A DNA stretch of 7,555 nt from an uncultured Clostridium sp. (GTDB lineage: Bacteria; Bacillota; Clostridia; Lachnospirales; Lachnospiraceae): positions 1 to 7,555 of the forward strand of contig CANRXD010000071.1 of NCBI GenBank assembly GCA_947643685.1, given 5' to 3'. The translations under genes and the position numbers were made by a program. The notes beneath the pieces were generated by a model, which saw only the letters and a program-made list of their open reading frames with translations, ran no database searches and was not told the origin of the DNA. The first letter of the stretch is position 1. Every line of letters begins with the position of its first letter. Positions 5,187 through 7,555 of this stretch are shown here, in pieces.

Positions 5187-6779
5187 ATGGCGGCCATGGA
5201 GCTGCGCCCATATCAGGAGGAGGCGCGAAACGCGGTCTTTGAGGAATGGGGGAAAGTAAACCGGACGCTTTTAGTGCTTCCGACCGGATGCGGGAAAACC
5301 ATTGTCTTTGCAAAGGTGACAGAGGACTGTGTCCGGAGAGGAAGGCGGGTCCTGATCCTGGCGCACCGGGGGGAGCTTTTGGAGCAGGCTGCGGATAAGA
5401 TCGCCAGGACAACGGGCCTGCGGTGTGCAATGGAAAAGGCGGAGGAATCCTGTCTGGGGAGCTGGTACCGGGTCACGGTCGGTTCGGTCCAGTCCTTACA
5501 GAGGGAGAAGCGCCTGGAGCGCTTTCCGGAGAGCTATTTTGGCACCATCATCATTGACGAGGCCCATCACAGCCTGTCGGACGGATACCAGAGGGTCCTA
5601 AATCATTTTCCTGATGCCAAAGTACTTGGGGTGACTGCCACACCGGACCGCGGGGACATGCGGAATCTGGGTGAATACTTTGAGTCCCTGGCGTATGAAT
5701 ATACCCTCCCGAAAGCGATCCGAGAGGGATACTTATCACCGATTAAGGCCCTGACCATTCCCCTGAAGCTGGACCTTACCGGTGTGGGGATCCAGGCCGG
5801 CGATTTTAAGGCCGGGGAAATCGGAACCGCCCTGGATCCATACCTGCACCAGATCGCAGAGGAGATGAGAAAATACTGCCAGGGGAGAAGGACGGTGGTG
5901 TTTCTCCCGCTTGTCAAGACAAGCCAGAAATTTTGTGACATTTTAAACGCAGGCGGGATCCGCGCCGCAGAAGTGAACGGGGAGAGCACAGACCGGGCCC
6001 GGGTGCTTTCTGAGTTTAAAGCGGGACGATATGAGGTCCTCTGTAATTCCATGCTGTTAACCGAAGGGTGGGACTGCCCGTCTGTGGACTGTATCGTGGT
6101 GCTGCGGCCGACCAAGATCCGGAGCCTTTACTGCCAGATGGTGGGACGCGGGACCAGGCTGTTTCCGGGGAAGGACCATCTGCTGTTATTGGACTTTTTG
6201 TGGCATACGGAGCGCCATGAGCTTTGTCATCCGGCCTCTCTGATCTGTGAAAATGATGAGGTGGCGAAACAGATGACGGAGAATCTGGAAGAGACCGCTG
6301 GTGTTGCAGTCGATCTGGAAGCGGCAGAAAAGAGGGCTTCTGAGGAAGTGGTTGCACAGAGGGAGGAGGCCTTGGCCAAGAAGCTTCTGGAGATGAAAAA
6401 GAGAAAGAAGCAGCTGGTGGATCCGCTCCAGTTTGAGATGAGCATCCAGGCAGAGGACCTGTCCGGATACCGCCCGGCCTTTGGCTGGGAGATGGCGCCG
6501 CCTTCCGAGAAGCAGAAGAAGGAGCTGGAACGGCGCGGGATCCTTCCAGATGAGATTGAAAATGCGGGGAAGGCAAGCCTTCTTTTGGAACGCCTTCAGA
6601 AACGGCAGACAGAAGGGCTTGCGACGCCGAAGCAGATTCGGAGGCTTGAGATGTACGGGTTCCAGCATGTGGGGACCTGGAGCTTTGACGCGGCGAGAAA
6701 TATGATCGACCGGATTGCGGCGGCCGGCTGGAGGGGAGCGCCGCGTGGGGTGAATCCGCAGGAATATCAGCCGGAGTAA
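5187..6779 (+). CDS. Superfamily 2 DEAH-box DNA helicase with duplicated C-terminal module (530 aa)
   Basis: An ATP-driven helicase for phage replication. GGGGAG (5171-5176) inside the DUF669 end precedes the ATG; an alternative ATG at 5196 is possible. Motifs appear in order: LRPYQEEA at 6-13, motif I PTGCGKT at 32-38, Ia LILAHRGELL at 56-65, II DEAH at 124-127, III TAT at 150-152, V LLTEGWDCPSVD at 290-301, and VI QMVGRGTR at 317-324. This set matches the UvrB/RecG-like SF2 helicases of phages (ResIII plus Helicase_C). Residues 375-412 are a charged helix. The C-terminus then holds two related units, from PPSEKQKKELERRG (438) and from ATPKQIRRLEMYG (479), each ending with a helix like LLLERLQKR or NMIDRIAAAG. 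All key ATPase residues are present. Confidence 0.92.
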   Translation: MAAMELRPYQEEARNAVFEEWGKVNRTLLVLPTGCGKTIVFAKVTEDCVRRGRRVLILAHRGELLEQAADKIARTTGLRCAMEKAEESCLGSWYRVTVGSVQSLQREKRLERFPESYFGTIIIDEAHHSLSDGYQRVLNHFPDAKVLGVTATPDRGDMRNLGEYFESLAYEYTLPKAIREGYLSPIKALTIPLKLDLTGVGIQAGDFKAGEIGTALDPYLHQIAEEMRKYCQGRRTVVFLPLVKTSQKFCDILNAGGIRAAEVNGESTDRARVLSEFKAGRYEVLCNSMLLTEGWDCPSVDCIVVLRPTKIRSLYCQMVGRGTRLFPGKDHLLLLDFLWHTERHELCHPASLICENDEVAKQMTENLEETAGVAVDLEAAEKRASEEVVAQREEALAKKLLEMKKRKKQLVDPLQFEMSIQAEDLSGYRPAFGWEMAPPSEKQKKELERRGILPDEIENAGKASLLLERLQKRQTEGLATPKQIRRLEMYGFQHVGTWSFDAARNMIDRIAAAGWRGAPRGVNPQEYQPE

Positions 6780-6793
6780 GGAGGTGAGGGACA

Positions 6794-7555
6794 ATGGAAC
6801 GTGGCTATGACCTTTTGGAGGTATTAAGATATCTGGATCCGGCAGAGCTTGATTACCAGCAGTGGTTAAATATTGGAATGGCCCTGGAGCAGGAAGGATA
6901 TTCGGCAGATATATGGGATGAATGGAGCCGGAGGGATCCAGGCCGGTACCATCCGGGCGAATGTATAAAAAAGTGGCGAAGCTTCCATGGATCGTCCCAT
7001 GAACCGGTCACCGGGGGAACTATCGTCCAGTATGCCAGAGAACAGGGATGGACGCCGTCGTATGATCCGGGGCATGAGCTGGACTGGGAGGATACGCTGC
7101 CGGCCGAGGGTATCGTTGTGGATAAGAACTGGGTGGAAGGCCAGGAGATCCGGGAACCAGACACGTGGGATCCGGCAGGCGAACTGATCCGGTATCTGGA
7201 GACATTATTTGAGGCCGGGGAAAATGTCGGCTATGTGGTCAAAAGCTGGAAAAAGGAAGAGAAGTGGCTGCCTGCAGACAAGGGCTCCTATGACCGGACG
7301 GCAGGACAGCTCATTGAAGCATTGTCTAAATGCGGCGGTGACATCGGGAGCGTTCTCGGAGACTATGATCCGGAAGCAGGGAGCTGGATCCGGTTCAATC
7401 CTCTGGATGGAGAAGGCCCCAGGGATACCAATGTAACCGATTACCGATATGCCCTGGTGGAGTCAGATGGAATGGATCTTGAGAAGCAGCATGCCCTTAT
7501 CCGTGAGCTGGAACTTCCAGTGGCCTGTCTGGTCTATTCCGGAAAAAAGAGCCTG
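6794..7555 (+). CDS. Phage primase, PriCT_2 plus AEP-type domain (N-terminal 254 aa, runs off right edge)
   Basis: AAGGAGGTG (6778-6786), fully complementary to the 16S 3' end, precedes the ATG by 7 nt and overlaps the helicase stop codon. The frame stays open to the right edge. Residues about 8-84 are a PriCT_2-like domain: LDYQQWLNIGMALEQEG, WDEWSRRD, YHPGECIKKWRSF and TIVQYAREQGW are its typical blocks. From about 140 an archaeo-eukaryotic primase-type region follows. ALVESDGMD puts Glu223 and Asp225 where the metal-binding ExD motif is expected, and the window ends at SGKKSL, just before the expected motif II His. Such proteins make primers and often carry a helicase domain further on, which cannot be seen here. 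Placement right after the helicase gene completes the replication block. Confidence 0.85.
   Translation, partial: MERGYDLLEVLRYLDPAELDYQQWLNIGMALEQEGYSADIWDEWSRRDPGRYHPGECIKKWRSFHGSSHEPVTGGTIVQYAREQGWTPSYDPGHELDWEDTLPAEGIVVDKNWVEGQEIREPDTWDPAGELIRYLETLFEAGENVGYVVKSWKKEEKWLPADKGSYDRTAGQLIEALSKCGGDIGSVLGDYDPEAGSWIRFNPLDGEGPRDTNVTDYRYALVESDGMDLEKQHALIRELELPVACLVYSGKKSL

Noticed and set aside
6016..6794. Long leftward open frames opposite the helicase gene (186 and 202 codons)
   Set aside because: Low-complexity Pro/Ser/Arg- or Leu/Arg-rich translations opposite a helicase with all its motifs; these are shadows of GC-rich coding DNA.
6987..7436. Rightward short frames inside the primase region
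   Set aside because: They lie out of frame within the 254-codon primase frame that carries PriCT_2 and primase motifs and has the strong ribosome binding site.
1..7555. CRISPR array, tRNA, rRNA or insertion sequence
   Set aside because: There are no regularly spaced palindromic repeats, no cloverleaf or rRNA-like sequence and no transposase; the repeats present are in-frame coiled-coil duplications.

Overview
This window looks like the left end of a temperate phage (prophage) in a Gram-positive anaerobe of the Clostridia, probably Lachnospiraceae-like. The clues are strong AGGAGG-type ribosome binding sites before most genes, short gaps between co-directional genes, and a replication set (SMC-like ATPase, Sak4-type ATPase, DUF669 protein, SF2 helicase, PriCT_2/AEP-type primase) typical of Firmicutes siphophages. 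The taxon is inferred from style, not from a marker gene.

Left edge (1-78): the first 18 codons read as the C-terminal part of ATP-dependent phosphoenolpyruvate carboxykinase (pckA; compare E. coli GVDTKILDPRNTYASPEQ). The similarity stops abruptly after codon 18 and the frame closes eight codons later. I read this as the host-prophage junction (attL or attR), with the element inserted inside the 3' part of pckA. No integrase or CI-type repressor gene is in the window, so both would have to lie elsewhere, most likely at the other prophage end.

Cargo-like segment (132-1182): two convergent genes sit just inside the junction. A 98-residue rightward protein has one membrane segment and a coiled coil. 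A 313-residue leftward protein has an unrecognised N-terminal domain, a membrane segment, a coiled coil and an acidic Ser/Glu/Asp/Ala-rich tail. Their 3' ends overlap antisense by 188 bp. Each carries a degenerate 42-bp (14-residue) repeat. The pattern of differences between repeat copies suggests the rightward frame is the constrained one inside the overlap and the leftward frame outside it. This pair is AT-richer than the rest, matches no family I know, and is the best candidate here for an undescribed lysogenic-conversion or exclusion module.

Switch region (1183-1361): an AT-rich intergenic stretch holds a good leftward promoter candidate, weaker rightward candidates, and two copies of TAAAATCAA 21 bp apart, one over the leftward -35 and one over a rightward -10.

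Rightward early operon (1362 to the right edge): a small conserved-looking phage protein, a Cro/CI-type helix-turn-helix protein, a small membrane protein, then the DNA replication/recombination block. The SMC-like ATPase and the Sak4-like ATPase abut directly. The DUF669 protein is probably the single-strand-binding partner, the DEAH helicase would unwind DNA, and the primase, which runs off the right edge, would prime synthesis. Together they look like a phage-encoded replication and strand-annealing machine built to work largely independently of host initiation factors.
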